A stretch of 49,584 nucleotides of DNA, taken from contig NZ_ML123034.1 of the NCBI RefSeq assembly GCF_003846185.1, forward strand, positions 2,955,471 to 3,005,054, in the 5' to 3' direction. The position numbers were made by a program, and so were the translations under genes. The DNA is from Streptomyces sp. ADI96-02 (GTDB lineage Bacteria; Actinomycetota; Actinomycetes; Streptomycetales; Streptomycetaceae). Below, one piece after another: positions 1-8,665 of the stretch (position 1 is its first letter; each line of letters opens with the position of its first letter). The notes under the pieces are model-generated. The model was not told the origin of the DNA and ran no database searches. It saw only the letters and a list, made by a program, of their open reading frames with translations.

Positions 1-1
1 C

Positions 2-2746
2 TGCGTCCCTACGCGCCATGACCACACCCCCCGCAGTTCGCGGCCCAGCCGCGCCGCTGCCGAGAAGAAGAACCGGCACAGCCCGCCACCCGACCGGCGA
101 CGCTTTCGCATCGCGGGCGCGGACGTGTCCGCGTCCATCACCGTCTTCCTCATCGCCGTGCCGATGTCGCTCGGCCTGGCACTCGCCGTCGGGGCACCGC
201 TGGAGGCCGGTCTGGTCGCCGCTGCCGTCGGCGGCATCGTCGCCGGGCTGGTGGGCGGCTCACCGCTCCAGGTCAGCGGCCCTTCCGCCGGACTCACCGT
301 CGTCACAGCCGAGTTGATCCAGGTCTACGGCTGGCGCACCACGTGCGCCATCACCGTCGGCGCCGGGCTCCTCCAACTCCTCCTCGGCACGCTGCGAGTC
401 GCGCGCAACGCGCTCGCCGTCAGCCCGGCGATCGTGCACGGCACGCTCACGGGTATCGGTGCGGCCATCGCGCTCGCCCAACTGCACATCGTGCTCGGTG
501 GAGCCCCGCAGAGTTCCGCCGTGGCCAACGTGCTCGCCTTGCCACGTCAGTTGGCGGGCATCAGTCCGGCCGCTCCGCTCATCGGGGCGCTGACCGTCGC
601 TGTTCTCGTTCTGTGGCCCCGGCTGCCGGGGCGCGTCGGCCGGATCGTACGGCCCGTCCCGGCCGCGCTCGCCTCGGTGGTAATCGCTACAGCGGTCGCG
701 GCCGTCTCGGCGCCCCACATCTCCCGGGTCAATCTGCCGTCCTGGCGTACGCACGCGCTGCCGGAGCTGCCCGAGGGACCTGTTCTCGCCCTGGCCACCG
801 CCGTGTTCACCGTCATGCTCGTGGCCGGTCTGGAGTCGCTGATCTCCGCGGTCGCCGTGGACAAACTGACGGCAGAGCGCGCCGGCGACCCGTCACGCCC
901 AGCCCCGCCGCCGGGCGGCCCGACGATCTCCGCAGGGGATGTTCGGCCGCTGAACGCTCCGGTGACGCGTCCCACCCTCGCGCCGCCGCGTTCCGATCTC
1001 GATCGCGAGCTGCGCGGTCAGGGCATCGCCAACGTGGTGGCCGGTCTGCTGGGCGGCCTGCCGGTGGCCGGGGGCGCGGTGCGCGGTTCGGCCAACGTGC
1101 GTGCGGGAGCGACGGGTCGGGCCTCCACCGTGCTCCACGGGATCTGGGTGCTCCTCGCGGCGGGGCTGCTCGTCTCCGTCTTCGCGTGGATCCCGGTGGC
1201 CGCCTTGGCCGCGCTGGTGATGATGGTCGGGATCAAGATGGTGAGCCTCGCGCACCTCCGCAAGGTGCGAAGGCACCGGGAGTTCGTCGTCTACGGGGCG
1301 ACGGTGGCCGGGGTCGTCGCCTTCGGCGCGCTGACGGGCGTGGCCCTCGGTGTGGCCGTGGCGGTGATCATCGCCCTGCACCGGACGGGGCGTACGAGGA
1401 TCACGGTGGCCGAGCGGGACGGGCGGCATCTGGTGACGGTGCACGGCCCGCTCACCTTCCTCGCCGTACCGCGGCTCACCCGGGCCCTTGGCCAACTGCC
1501 GCCGGGGATCGATGCGACGGTGGAGCTGGATGGGTTCTTCATGGACCACGCCGCCTACGAGGCGATCCAGGAATGGCACGTCGCTCAACTGGCCCAGGGT
1601 GGCCGAATCCTTTTCATCGGCCGGTCCGGCAGCCGTATCGGCGAACCGGCCGCCGCCGCTCACTCCTGCTGCCGCCCCTGGACGCCGTGGCGCAACCACC
1701 ACTGCCACGACGGCACACCCCAGGCACCCACCCCGACCGACCCGGCGCACGACGCTGGACCCGTACCCTCCACCGAGACCAGCGCCGATTCCGGTGCCGG
1801 GACCACCAGAGAATCCGATGCCGGCACCCGCACCGACCCCGGCACCGCCGACCCCGGCGCTTCCACGGACAGCAGCACCGGCAGTAGCGCCGGCAGCGAA
1901 GCGGACGCGCCCCATGCCCCTGCCGGAACCGGAACCCACGGCAGCGATGCCAACGATGGCTGGAACAGCACCCCTTCGACTCTCTCGCCTTCGACCCTCT
2001 CGCGCGGGGGCCGTCGGCTGCTGGGCGGTCTGAGTTCGTTCCAGCGCAACACCGCCCCGCTGGTGCGCGAAGAGCTGGCACGGCTGGCCGCCGAGGGCCA
2101 GCGCCCCTCGCACCTGTTCATCACCTGCGCGGACTCCCGCCTGGTCACCAGCATGATCACGTCCAGTGGACCGGGCGACCTCTTCACCGTGCGCAACGTG
2201 GGCAACCTGGTGCCCCCGCCGGACACCGGGTCGGCCGGTAGCGGCGACGATTCGGTGGCGGCGGCGATCGAGTACGCGGTGGACGTCCTGCGGGTCGAGT
2301 CCATCACCGTCTGCGGCCACTCCGGCTGCGGGGCCATGCAGGCGCTGCTCAGCGGCGAACCCGCGCCCACTCCCGGGGAGCCGGGGCAACCGGGGCAACC
2401 GGGCCGGCCGAGGACGCCGCTGTGGCGGTGGCTGCGCCACGGGCTCCCCAGCCTGGAGCGGATGGCGTCGCGCCGGCACTCCTGGGCGCGGATCTCCGGG
2501 CGGCTGCCCGCCGACGAGGTCGAGCAGCTGTGCCTCACCAACGTGGTACAGCAGTTGGAGCATCTGCGGGCGCACGAATCGGTGGCCCGTCGTCTGGCGG
2601 ACGGCACCCTCCAACTCCACGGCCTGTACTTCCACGTCGGCGAGGCGCAGGCGTATCTGCTGGCCGATGACGCCCTCTCCGGAACGGGGACCGCCGAGGT
2701 CTTCGACCGGGTCGGCCCGGGAGAGCGGGAGCCCAGCTGCGTCTGA
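2..2746 (+). CDS. SulP anion transporter-STAS-beta-carbonic anhydrase fusion (5' end probably outside window)
   Basis: Large fusion protein likely to import bicarbonate or sulfate and to interconvert bicarbonate and CO2 at the inner membrane face. The first GTG that fits the membrane domain is at 125, but the frame stays open to base 2 and reads RRRFRIAGADVSASITVF, typical of the SulP N-terminus, so the true start is GTG at 5 or lies upstream of the window. Counting from 125: hydrophobic SulP transport domain to about residue 430, a STAS domain about 425-510, a low-complexity D/T/S/G linker about 520-635, then a beta-carbonic anhydrase with ITCADSR (near 665) and HSGCG (near 731), which supply the Cys, Asp, His and Cys zinc-site residues. 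A Pro-rich insertion of about 40 residues sits in a membrane-domain loop (about 255-295). The SulP-CA fusion is known in actinobacteria; the substrate is inferred. Confidence 0.9.
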   Translation, partial: CVPTRHDHTPRSSRPSRAAAEKKNRHSPPPDRRRFRIAGADVSASITVFLIAVPMSLGLALAVGAPLEAGLVAAAVGGIVAGLVGGSPLQVSGPSAGLTVVTAELIQVYGWRTTCAITVGAGLLQLLLGTLRVARNALAVSPAIVHGTLTGIGAAIALAQLHIVLGGAPQSSAVANVLALPRQLAGISPAAPLIGALTVAVLVLWPRLPGRVGRIVRPVPAALASVVIATAVAAVSAPHISRVNLPSWRTHALPELPEGPVLALATAVFTVMLVAGLESLISAVAVDKLTAERAGDPSRPAPPPGGPTISAGDVRPLNAPVTRPTLAPPRSDLDRELRGQGIANVVAGLLGGLPVAGGAVRGSANVRAGATGRASTVLHGIWVLLAAGLLVSVFAWIPVAALAALVMMVGIKMVSLAHLRKVRRHREFVVYGATVAGVVAFGALTGVALGVAVAVIIALHRTGRTRITVAERDGRHLVTVHGPLTFLAVPRLTRALGQLPPGIDATVELDGFFMDHAAYEAIQEWHVAQLAQGGRILFIGRSGSRIGEPAAAAHSCCRPWTPWRNHHCHDGTPQAPTPTDPAHDAGPVPSTETSADSGAGTTRESDAGTRTDPGTADPGASTDSSTGSSAGSEADAPHAPAGTGTHGSDANDGWNSTPSTLSPSTLSRGGRRLLGGLSSFQRNTAPLVREELARLAAEGQRPSHLFITCADSRLVTSMITSSGPGDLFTVRNVGNLVPPPDTGSAGSGDDSVAAAIEYAVDVLRVESITVCGHSGCGAMQALLSGEPAPTPGEPGQPGQPGRPRTPLWRWLRHGLPSLERMASRRHSWARISGRLPADEVEQLCLTNVVQQLEHLRAHESVARRLADGTLQLHGLYFHVGEAQAYLLADDALSGTGTAEVFDRVGPGEREPSCV

Positions 2747-2891
2747 ACCTCGAAGGCCCCGGGCACGTGAGACCTGATGACCCCGTTCCGCCGCGTTCGG
2801 CGGCCCCGGCAGCGGTCGGGGGCGGTTCCGCGCACGCGTCGCGCAACCGCCCTGAGCAGCGGAGCGGGATCATGTCTCCATACACGAAGAC

Positions 2892-2907
2892 ACAGGTCTA
2901 AACCAAT
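2892..2907 (+). promoter_or_regulatory. DasR-like operator (dre) upstream of acs
   Basis: The bases ACAGGTCTAAACCAAT match 13 of 16 positions of the DasR consensus ACTGGTCTAGACCAGT as I recall it. The core GGTCTAAACC is a near-perfect palindrome. It lies 85 bp before the preferred acs start, a plausible repressor position. DasR is the GntR-family N-acetylglucosamine regulator of streptomycetes, and DasR repression of an acs gene has been reported in a related actinomycete (memory). Binding here is inference. Confidence 0.5.
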
Positions 2908-2991
2908 TCCCGGCAGACACTTGTCACCCGGCCCCGCGCCTGATGAGCTATGCCCCGGGACACAACGGACACCCTGGGACTGGGAGAAGTC

Positions 2992-4947
2992 GTGAGCAAC
3001 GAGAGCCTGGCCAACCTGCTTCGGGAAGAGCGGAAGTTCGCTCCGCCTGCCGAGCTGGCCGCCAACGCCAACGTCACCGCAGAGGCGTACGAGCAGGCCG
3101 AGGCGGACCGGCTGGGCTTCTGGGCCGAGCAGGCCCGCCGCCTGACGTGGGCCACCGAGCCGACCGAGACCCTCGACTGGAGCAACCCGCCCTTCGCGAA
3201 GTGGTTCGCCGACGGCAAGCTGAACGTCGCGTACAACTGCGTGGACCGCCACGTCGAGGCGGGCAACGGCGACCGCGTAGCCATCCACTTCGAGGGCGAG
3301 CCCGGCGACAGCCGCGCCATCACCTACGCGGAGCTGAAGGACGAGGTCTCCCGCGCCGCCAACGCCCTCACCGAACTCGGGGTCGGCACGGGCGACCGGG
3401 TCGCCGTCTACCTGCCGATGATCCCCGAGGCCGCCGTCGCGATGCTGGCCTGCGCCCGCATCGGCGCCGCGCACTCGGTGGTCTTCGGCGGCTTCTCGGC
3501 CGACGCCATCGCGGCCCGCATCCAGGACGCGGACGCCAAGGTCGTCATCACGGCCGACGGCGGCTACCGGCGGGGCAAGCCGTCCGCGCTGAAGCCGGCG
3601 GTCGACGACGCGGTCTCGCGCATCGACGGCGTGGAACACGTCCTGGTGGTCCGCCGCACCGGCCAGGACACCGCGTGGACCGAGGGGCGCGACGTCTGGT
3701 GGCACGAGATCACCGCCCGGCAGTCCGCCGAGCACACCCCCGAGGCCTTCGAGGCGGAACAGCCGCTCTTCATCCTCTACACCTCGGGCACCACGGGGAA
3801 GCCGAAGGGCATCCTGCACACCTCCGGCGGCTACCTCACCCAGGCGGCCTACACCCACAACGCGGTCTTCGACCTCAAGCCGGAGACCGACGTCTACTGG
3901 TGCACCGCCGACGTCGGCTGGGTGACCGGACACTCGTACATCGTCTACGGGCCGCTGGCCAACGGCGCGACCCAGGTCATGTACGAGGGAACGCCCGACA
4001 CCCCGCACCAGGGGCGCTTCTGGGAGATCGTGCAGAAGTACGGCGTCACGATCCTCTACACGGCGCCGACGGCGATCCGTACGTTCATGAAGTGGGGCGA
4101 CGACATCCCCGCTAAGTTCGACCTGTCCTCGCTGCGCGTCCTCGGCTCGGTCGGTGAGCCGATCAACCCCGAGGCGTGGATGTGGTACCGGAAGAACATC
4201 GGCGCCGACCGCTGCCCGATCGTGGACACCTGGTGGCAGACCGAGACCGGCGCGATGATGATCTCGCCGCTCCCGGGCGTCACGGAGACCAAGCCGGGAA
4301 GCGCCCAGCGCGCGCTGCCGGGCATCTCCGCCACCGTCGTGGACGACGAGGCGAGGGAGGTGCCCGACGGCGGGGGCGGCTACCTCGTCCTGACCGAGCC
4401 GTGGCCGTCGATGCTCCGCACCATCTGGGGCGACGACCAGCGCTTCATCGACACCTACTGGTCGCGCTTCGAGAGCAAGTACTTCGCGGGCGACGGCGCG
4501 AAGAAGGACGAGGACGGCGACATCTGGCTGCTCGGACGGGTCGACGACGTGATGCTCGTGTCCGGTCACAACATCTCGACCACGGAGGTCGAGTCGGCGC
4601 TCGTCTCGCATCCGTCCGTCGCCGAGGCGGCCGTGGTCGGAGCGGCCGACGAGACGACCGGCCAGGCCATCGTGGCGTTCGTGATCCTGCGCGGCACCGC
4701 GACCGCCTCCGACGAACTGGTCGTCGATCTGCGCAACCACGTCGGTGCGACGCTCGGCCCGATCGCCAAGCCCAAGCGGGTGCTCCCGGTCGCCGAGCTG
4801 CCCAAGACCCGGTCCGGAAAGATCATGCGGCGGCTGCTGCGCGATGTGGCCGAGAACCGGAAGCTGGGCGACGTCACGACGCTCACCGATTCGTCGGTGA
4901 TGGACCTGATCACCACCCAGCTCCCGTCCTCCTCGTCCGAGGACTGA
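2992..4947 (+). CDS. acsA: Acetyl-CoA synthetase (AMP-forming)
   Basis: Activates acetate to acetyl-CoA through acetyl-AMP in the cytoplasm. At 652 residues from the GTG at 2992 it has the usual Acs length. That GTG is preferred over the in-frame ATG at 2950 because GGGAGAAG precedes it by a few bases and the protein then begins [10 protein letters not shown] as in Streptomyces homologues. The adenylation P-loop [11 protein letters not shown] lies near residue 262. The C-terminal [14 protein letters not shown] carries the lysine (about 609) that Pat-type enzymes acetylate and sirtuins deacetylate. A DasR-like palindrome lies upstream and an 8-bp hairpin follows the stop. Same position as acs in the mycobacterial block. 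Confidence 0.97.
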   Translation: MSNESLANLLREERKFAPPAELAANANVTAEAYEQAEADRLGFWAEQARRLTWATEPTETLDWSNPPFAKWFADGKLNVAYNCVDRHVEAGNGDRVAIHFEGEPGDSRAITYAELKDEVSRAANALTELGVGTGDRVAVYLPMIPEAAVAMLACARIGAAHSVVFGGFSADAIAARIQDADAKVVITADGGYRRGKPSALKPAVDDAVSRIDGVEHVLVVRRTGQDTAWTEGRDVWWHEITARQSAEHTPEAFEAEQPLFILYTSGTTGKPKGILHTSGGYLTQAAYTHNAVFDLKPETDVYWCTADVGWVTGHSYIVYGPLANGATQVMYEGTPDTPHQGRFWEIVQKYGVTILYTAPTAIRTFMKWGDDIPAKFDLSSLRVLGSVGEPINPEAWMWYRKNIGADRCPIVDTWWQTETGAMMISPLPGVTETKPGSAQRALPGISATVVDDEAREVPDGGGGYLVLTEPWPSMLRTIWGDDQRFIDTYWSRFESKYFAGDGAKKDEDGDIWLLGRVDDVMLVSGHNISTTEVESALVSHPSVAEAAVVGAADETTGQAIVAFVILRGTATASDELVVDLRNHVGATLGPIAKPKRVLPVAELPKTRSGKIMRRLLRDVAENRKLGDVTTLTDSSVMDLITTQLPSSSSED

Positions 4948-4976
4948 GCGGCACCACCTGTACGGCCCTGTCGGCC

Positions 4977-4998
4977 GCCCGGCGGCGACGCGCCGGGC
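4977..4998 (+). terminator. Hairpin after acs
   Basis: GCCCGGCG and CGCCGGGC form a perfect 8-bp stem with a 6-nt loop, 29 bp after the acs stop. There is no T-tract, so termination is only likely. The rest of the 270-bp acs-nhaA spacer holds imperfect CATCCGCATCG repeats (5082-5127). Confidence 0.5.
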
Positions 4999-5216
4999 GC
5001 CCGACGAGCGGTCAGGATGAGCATCACCGGCTGCGGTCCCGCTCCGGGCCCCGCCGCCCCCGGTAGGGTGGACACTTCATCCGCATCGGCATCCACACCG
5101 CCATCCGCATCGCCATCCGCATCGGCGGAGACATCTCCACAGGGGCGCCGGGAAGTCTGGTCGGCACGAGCATCAGCCATGCCGTCCTGCCGTCCCGACC
5201 CGGAGGTCCCCTTCTC

Positions 5217-6638
5217 GTGGACACGCCCACCCCCGCACCGCCCTCCCCCACGCCGCCCCCGCCGCGCCGGTCCCTGCTCGGCCGGCTCTCGCTCCCCGAG
5301 CGCACCTACCTGGCCGAAGCGCTGCGCACCGAGACGGTCGGCGGCGTGATCCTGCTCGTGGCGGCCGTGGCGGCACTGGTCTGGGCGAACACCTTCCCCG
5401 CCGGTTACGCGTCCGCCGGCGACTTCCACTTCGGCCCCGCCGCACTCGGCCTGGACCTGTCGGTGGCGCACTGGGCGGCGGACGGGCTCCTGGCGGTCTT
5501 CTTCTTCGTCGCGGGCGTCGAACTCAAACGAGAACTGGTCGCGGGCGATCTCCGCGACCCCAGAGCCGCCGCGCTGCCGGTCGTGGCGGCGCTGTGCGGC
5601 ATGGCCGTACCGGCGCTCGTCTACGCGTTCACCGCGACCGTGGGCGGCGGCTCCCTCGACGGCTGGGCCGTGCCGACGGCCACCGACATCGCCTTCGCGC
5701 TCGCGGTCCTGGCGGTGATCGGCACGTCGCTGCCCTCCGCACTGCGGGCCTTCCTGCTCACCCTGGCCGTCGTGGACGACCTGTTCGCCATCCTGATCAT
5801 CGCGGTGTTCTTCACCGACGACCTCGACTTCCTGGCCCTGGGCGGGGCAGCTCTGGGCCTGGTCGTCTTCTTCCTGCTCCTGCGGTTCGAGGTCCGGGGC
5901 TGGTACGTGTACGTCCCGCTCGCCCTGGTCGTCTGGGGCCTGATGTACAACAGCGGCGTCCACGCCACCATCGCCGGCGTCGCCATGGGACTGATGCTGC
6001 GCTGCACCCGGCGCGAGGGCGAGGCACACTCGCCGGGCGAACGCATCGAGCACCTGGTGCGCCCGCTGTCCGCCGGCGTCGCCGTCCCGCTGTTCGCCCT
6101 GTTCTCCGCCGGAGTCTCCCTGAAGGGCGAAGCGCTGGCGGGCGTCTTCACCCGGCCCGAGACGCTCGGCGTCGTCCTCGGACTCGTCCTCGGCAAGGCC
6201 GTCGGCATCTTCGGCGGCACGTACCTCGCGGCGCGCTTCACCAAGGCGGAGCTGAACAAGGACCTGGCCTGGGCGGACGTCTTCGCGGTCGCCTCGCTCG
6301 CCGGCATCGGGTTCACCGTCTCGCTGCTCATCGGCGAGCTCGCCTTCGAGGGTGACCCCGCGATGGTCAACGAGATCAAGGCCGCCGTTCTGCTCGGATC
6401 CCTGATAGCGGCCGTCCTCGCCGGTGTACTGCTCAAACTCCGGGTACGGACGTACCGAGCGCTGTACGAGGCGGAGGAGCGGGACGACGACGCGTCCGGC
6501 GTACCCGACGTCTACGAGCAGGACGATCCGGAGTACCACCTTCGGATGGCCGCCATCCACGAACGGAAGGCGGCCGAGCATCGCCGTCTCGCCGAACGGG
6601 CGGGGGCAGCGCGCAACAACCGGGACAGTCCGGCATGA
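5217..6638 (+). CDS. nhaA: Na+/H+ antiporter NhaA
   Basis: Inner-membrane antiporter exchanging protons for sodium in pH and salt homeostasis. The 473-residue protein starts at GTG 5217, preceded by GGAGG at a normal distance. A Pro-rich cytoplasmic N-terminus of about 25 residues is followed by roughly eleven hydrophobic helices. The paired aspartates of NhaA are visible in VVDDLFAILI near residue 185, and the unwound-helix region TATDIAFALAVL precedes them. A charged hydrophilic tail (VYEQDDPEYHLRMA onward) extends beyond the usual NhaA core. The stop is 39 bp before the holin-like gene, so nhaA, the holin-like gene and the hydrolase probably form one operon. Confidence 0.95.
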   Translation: MDTPTPAPPSPTPPPPRRSLLGRLSLPERTYLAEALRTETVGGVILLVAAVAALVWANTFPAGYASAGDFHFGPAALGLDLSVAHWAADGLLAVFFFVAGVELKRELVAGDLRDPRAAALPVVAALCGMAVPALVYAFTATVGGGSLDGWAVPTATDIAFALAVLAVIGTSLPSALRAFLLTLAVVDDLFAILIIAVFFTDDLDFLALGGAALGLVVFFLLLRFEVRGWYVYVPLALVVWGLMYNSGVHATIAGVAMGLMLRCTRREGEAHSPGERIEHLVRPLSAGVAVPLFALFSAGVSLKGEALAGVFTRPETLGVVLGLVLGKAVGIFGGTYLAARFTKAELNKDLAWADVFAVASLAGIGFTVSLLIGELAFEGDPAMVNEIKAAVLLGSLIAAVLAGVLLKLRVRTYRALYEAEERDDDASGVPDVYEQDDPEYHLRMAAIHERKAAEHRRLAERAGAARNNRDSPA

Positions 6639-6677
6639 TCTGACATCGGATGTGTCGAAGACGGAGAGGGAGTCAGG

Positions 6678-7208
6678 ATGAGCGACCCCGGCAACTACGC
6701 GGGCAGCACCGACCGCAGTATCGGACAGCTGGTCGCCTCGGCGACGGCCGAGCTGTCCGCGCTGGTGCACGACGAGATCGCTCTGGCCAAGGCCGAGGTC
6801 CGGGAGGACGTCAAGCGGGGCGTGGTCGGCAGCGTGGCGTTCATCGTCATGGGGGCGCTGCTGCTGTTCGCGATCCCGATGCTGAGCTTCGCGGCGGCGT
6901 ACGGAATTCACAATCTGGGACTCGGCCTCGCCTGGTCGTTCCTGATCGTGGGCGGTGCGTTCATCCTGCTGGGCGTTCTGCTGGCGCTCTTCGGCATCGC
7001 CAAGTTCAAGAAGGTCAAGCCGCCGGAGAAGACCATCGCCTCGGCCAAGCAGACCGCCGCCGTCCTGCAGAACGCCAAGCCGCACCCGCGCCCCGCGGTG
7101 ACCGCCGAAGCGATCCTCCGCCGCTCCGGCAGTTCCCGCTCGGACAAGGCTCTGGAGAGCGGCGCCGGTCAGGACAAGGCCACCGCTGTGGCACGCTCGT
7201 CCACATGA
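6678..7208 (+). CDS. Phage holin family (DUF1469-like) membrane protein
   Basis: A 176-residue protein. The N-terminal half is amphipathic and charged (LVASATAELSALVHDEIALA), followed by two strongly hydrophobic helices at about 52-75 and 85-110 and a basic tail. This is the layout of the actinobacterial holin-like DUF1469 proteins, whose function is unknown; the phage name reflects only similarity. The start is supported by GGAGAGGG upstream. The stop overlaps the next start (ATGA at 7205-7208), so it is translationally coupled to the hydrolase, as in the Rv3669-ephE arrangement of mycobacteria. Confidence 0.85.
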   Translation: MSDPGNYAGSTDRSIGQLVASATAELSALVHDEIALAKAEVREDVKRGVVGSVAFIVMGALLLFAIPMLSFAAAYGIHNLGLGLAWSFLIVGGAFILLGVLLALFGIAKFKKVKPPEKTIASAKQTAAVLQNAKPHPRPAVTAEAILRRSGSSRSDKALESGAGQDKATAVARSST

Positions 7209-8170
7209 CGGTTCCCGATTCCAGCGCATTCGGCCCGGCGAACCCGGCAGGCGCCGGGGGACCCGTACGCCTCGACGGCCCCTGGACCCATCGCGACGTA
7301 GCGGCCAACGGGGCACGGTTCCACATCGCCGAGATGGGCGAGGGGCCGCTGGTGCTGCTCCTGCACGGGTTCCCGCAGTTCTGGTGGACCTGGCGCCACC
7401 AGTTGCCCGCGCTCGCCGAAGCCGGGTTCCGCGCGGTGGCGATGGACCTGCGCGGAGTGGGCGGCAGCGACCGTACGCCGCGCGGTTACGACCCGGCCAA
7501 CCTGGCGCTCGACGTCACCGGCGTGATCCGCTCCCTCGGCGAACCGGACGCGGCCCTGGTCGGCCACGACCTCGGCGGCTACCTCGCGTGGACGGCCGCC
7601 GTGATGCGGCCCAAGCTGGTGCGCCGGCTCGTCGTCTCCTCCATGCCGCACCCGCGCCGCTGGCGCTCCTCGATGCTGTCCGACTTCGCCCAGTCGAGGG
7701 CGGGTTCGTACATCTGGGGCTTCCAGCGGCCGTGGCTTCCTGAGCGCCGGCTCGTCGCGGACGACGCGGCGCTGGTGGGCTCTCTGATCCAGGACTGGGC
7801 CGGGCCCCGGACCCCGGAGTTCCCCGACGACGAGAGCCTGCACACCTATCGGCGCGCGATGGGCATCCCCTCCACGGCGCACTGCTCGATCGAGCCGTAC
7901 CGGTGGATGGTCCGCTCGATGGCCCGGCCGGACGGCGTGCAGTTCAACCGGCGGATGAAGCGGCCGGTCCGGGTGCCCACCCTGCACCTGCACGGCTCGC
8001 TCGATCCGGCGGTACGCACCCGCAGTTCGGCGGGGTCCGGCGAGTACGTCGAGGCGCCCTACCGGTGGCGGCTTTTCGACGGTCTCGGGCACTTCCCGCA
8101 CGAGGAGGACCCAATCGGCTTCTCCACCGAACTCGTCAACTGGCTCAAGGACCCCGAGCCCGACCGCTGA
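7205..8170 (+). CDS. Alpha/beta hydrolase, epoxide hydrolase family (EphE-like)
   Basis: A 321-residue cytosolic alpha/beta hydrolase. The oxyanion-hole motif HGFPQFWWTW lies near residue 54. The nucleophile elbow is GHDLGG with aspartate at about 122, which marks the epoxide hydrolase/haloalkane dehalogenase branch rather than serine esterases. The histidine base is in GLGHFPHEED near 296. It should open epoxides by a covalent ester intermediate; the substrate cannot be read from sequence. The ATG start overlaps the holin-like stop by 4 nt. Its place between the holin-like and MarP genes is the same as ephE in M. tuberculosis. Confidence 0.9.
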   Translation: MTVPDSSAFGPANPAGAGGPVRLDGPWTHRDVAANGARFHIAEMGEGPLVLLLHGFPQFWWTWRHQLPALAEAGFRAVAMDLRGVGGSDRTPRGYDPANLALDVTGVIRSLGEPDAALVGHDLGGYLAWTAAVMRPKLVRRLVVSSMPHPRRWRSSMLSDFAQSRAGSYIWGFQRPWLPERRLVADDAALVGSLIQDWAGPRTPEFPDDESLHTYRRAMGIPSTAHCSIEPYRWMVRSMARPDGVQFNRRMKRPVRVPTLHLHGSLDPAVRTRSSAGSGEYVEAPYRWRLFDGLGHFPHEEDPIGFSTELVNWLKDPEPDR

Positions 8171-8218
8171 GGACCGCCGCCCGGAACCCGCGCCGGGCGC
8201 GCGCGTGTACGTCGGACA

Positions 8219-8248
8219 GCCAATTGCCTGTCGCATAGGCCAATTGGC
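8219..8248. promoter_or_regulatory. Paired CCAATTGG palindromes, two helical turns apart
   Basis: GCCAATTGCC (8219-8228) and GCCAATTGGC (8239-8248) are near-identical palindromic decamers whose starts are exactly 20 bp apart. Together they also form an outer inverted repeat (AGCCAATTG at 8218-8226, CAATTGGCT at 8241-8249). They are AT-rich against GC-rich surroundings. This looks like an operator for two protein dimers on one DNA face; I cannot name the regulator. Confidence 0.45.
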
Positions 8249-8296
8249 TGACTCGCGCACGATTACCGACCTTGGGTCACGGGCAGACGTCGGGGT

Positions 8297-8500
8297 ATGG
8301 GCTGGACGCACGACTTCACCGACGAAGCACGCAACCGCCGCTCCACCGCGTCAGCCGGTGTGAGCACGCACGAGGGGGGCGGCCCCCGGGGCCGGGTGCA
8401 CGAAGTGCCGCACCTTCGCCATCCCCGGCTCGGTATTCCGCGCATCCTCCGACGTCGGGCCCGCTGGGTCTCGGCGCGGCTTCGCCATCCTCGCAACTGA
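8297..8500 (+). CDS. Possible small basic protein, unknown
   Basis: A 67-codon frame starting MGWTHDFTDEARNRR in the otherwise empty 495-bp gap between the hydrolase and MarP genes. The first 40 codons have the strong G/C third-position bias of real genes here; the last third does not and is Arg-rich. Only a weak GGGG lies before the ATG. Its stop falls inside the first copy of a 23-bp tandem duplication (8493-8538), so the C-terminus may be recent. No domain is recognised. It could equally be a non-coding spacer. Confidence 0.3.
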   Translation: MGWTHDFTDEARNRRSTASAGVSTHEGGGPRGRVHEVPHLRHPRLGIPRILRRRARWVSARLRHPRN

Positions 8501-8538
8501 TCAGCGGAGCGCCGCGCAACTGATCAGCGGAGCGCCGC
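8493..8538. repeat. 23-bp perfect tandem duplication
   Basis: The unit beginning GCAACTGATCAGCGGAGC occurs at 8493-8515 and again at 8516-8538 without mismatch. It contains the palindrome TGATCA and overlaps the stop codon of the small frame ending at 8500. The rest of the gap to 8665 is GC-rich with no gene visible. Confidence 0.9.
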
Positions 8539-8665
8539 GCCCAGCCTCTGGGCGGCGCGCACCGGCCGCAGACCGGACGCCGGACCCGCCGTTTCGCGGG
8601 TCCGGTGCCGTGCGCCGAGGCCGCGCCCTCCTCACCGGGCTCCGAGGGCGCCGCCCTCACCGGTG

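Noticed and set aside
1660..4740. A 1026-codon minus-strand open frame
   Set aside because: It lies opposite the SulP-CA and acs genes, is composed of Asp/Arg/Gly/His-rich shadow sequence and has no domain; such frames are common in high-GC DNA.
5017..5349. Small plus-strand frame before nhaA
   Set aside because: Overlaps the nhaA start in another frame and is Ser/Pro/Arg low complexity built from CATCCGCATC repeats.
4566..7316. A 916-codon minus-strand open frame
   Set aside because: Shadow of acs, nhaA, holin-like and hydrolase genes with reversed codon bias.
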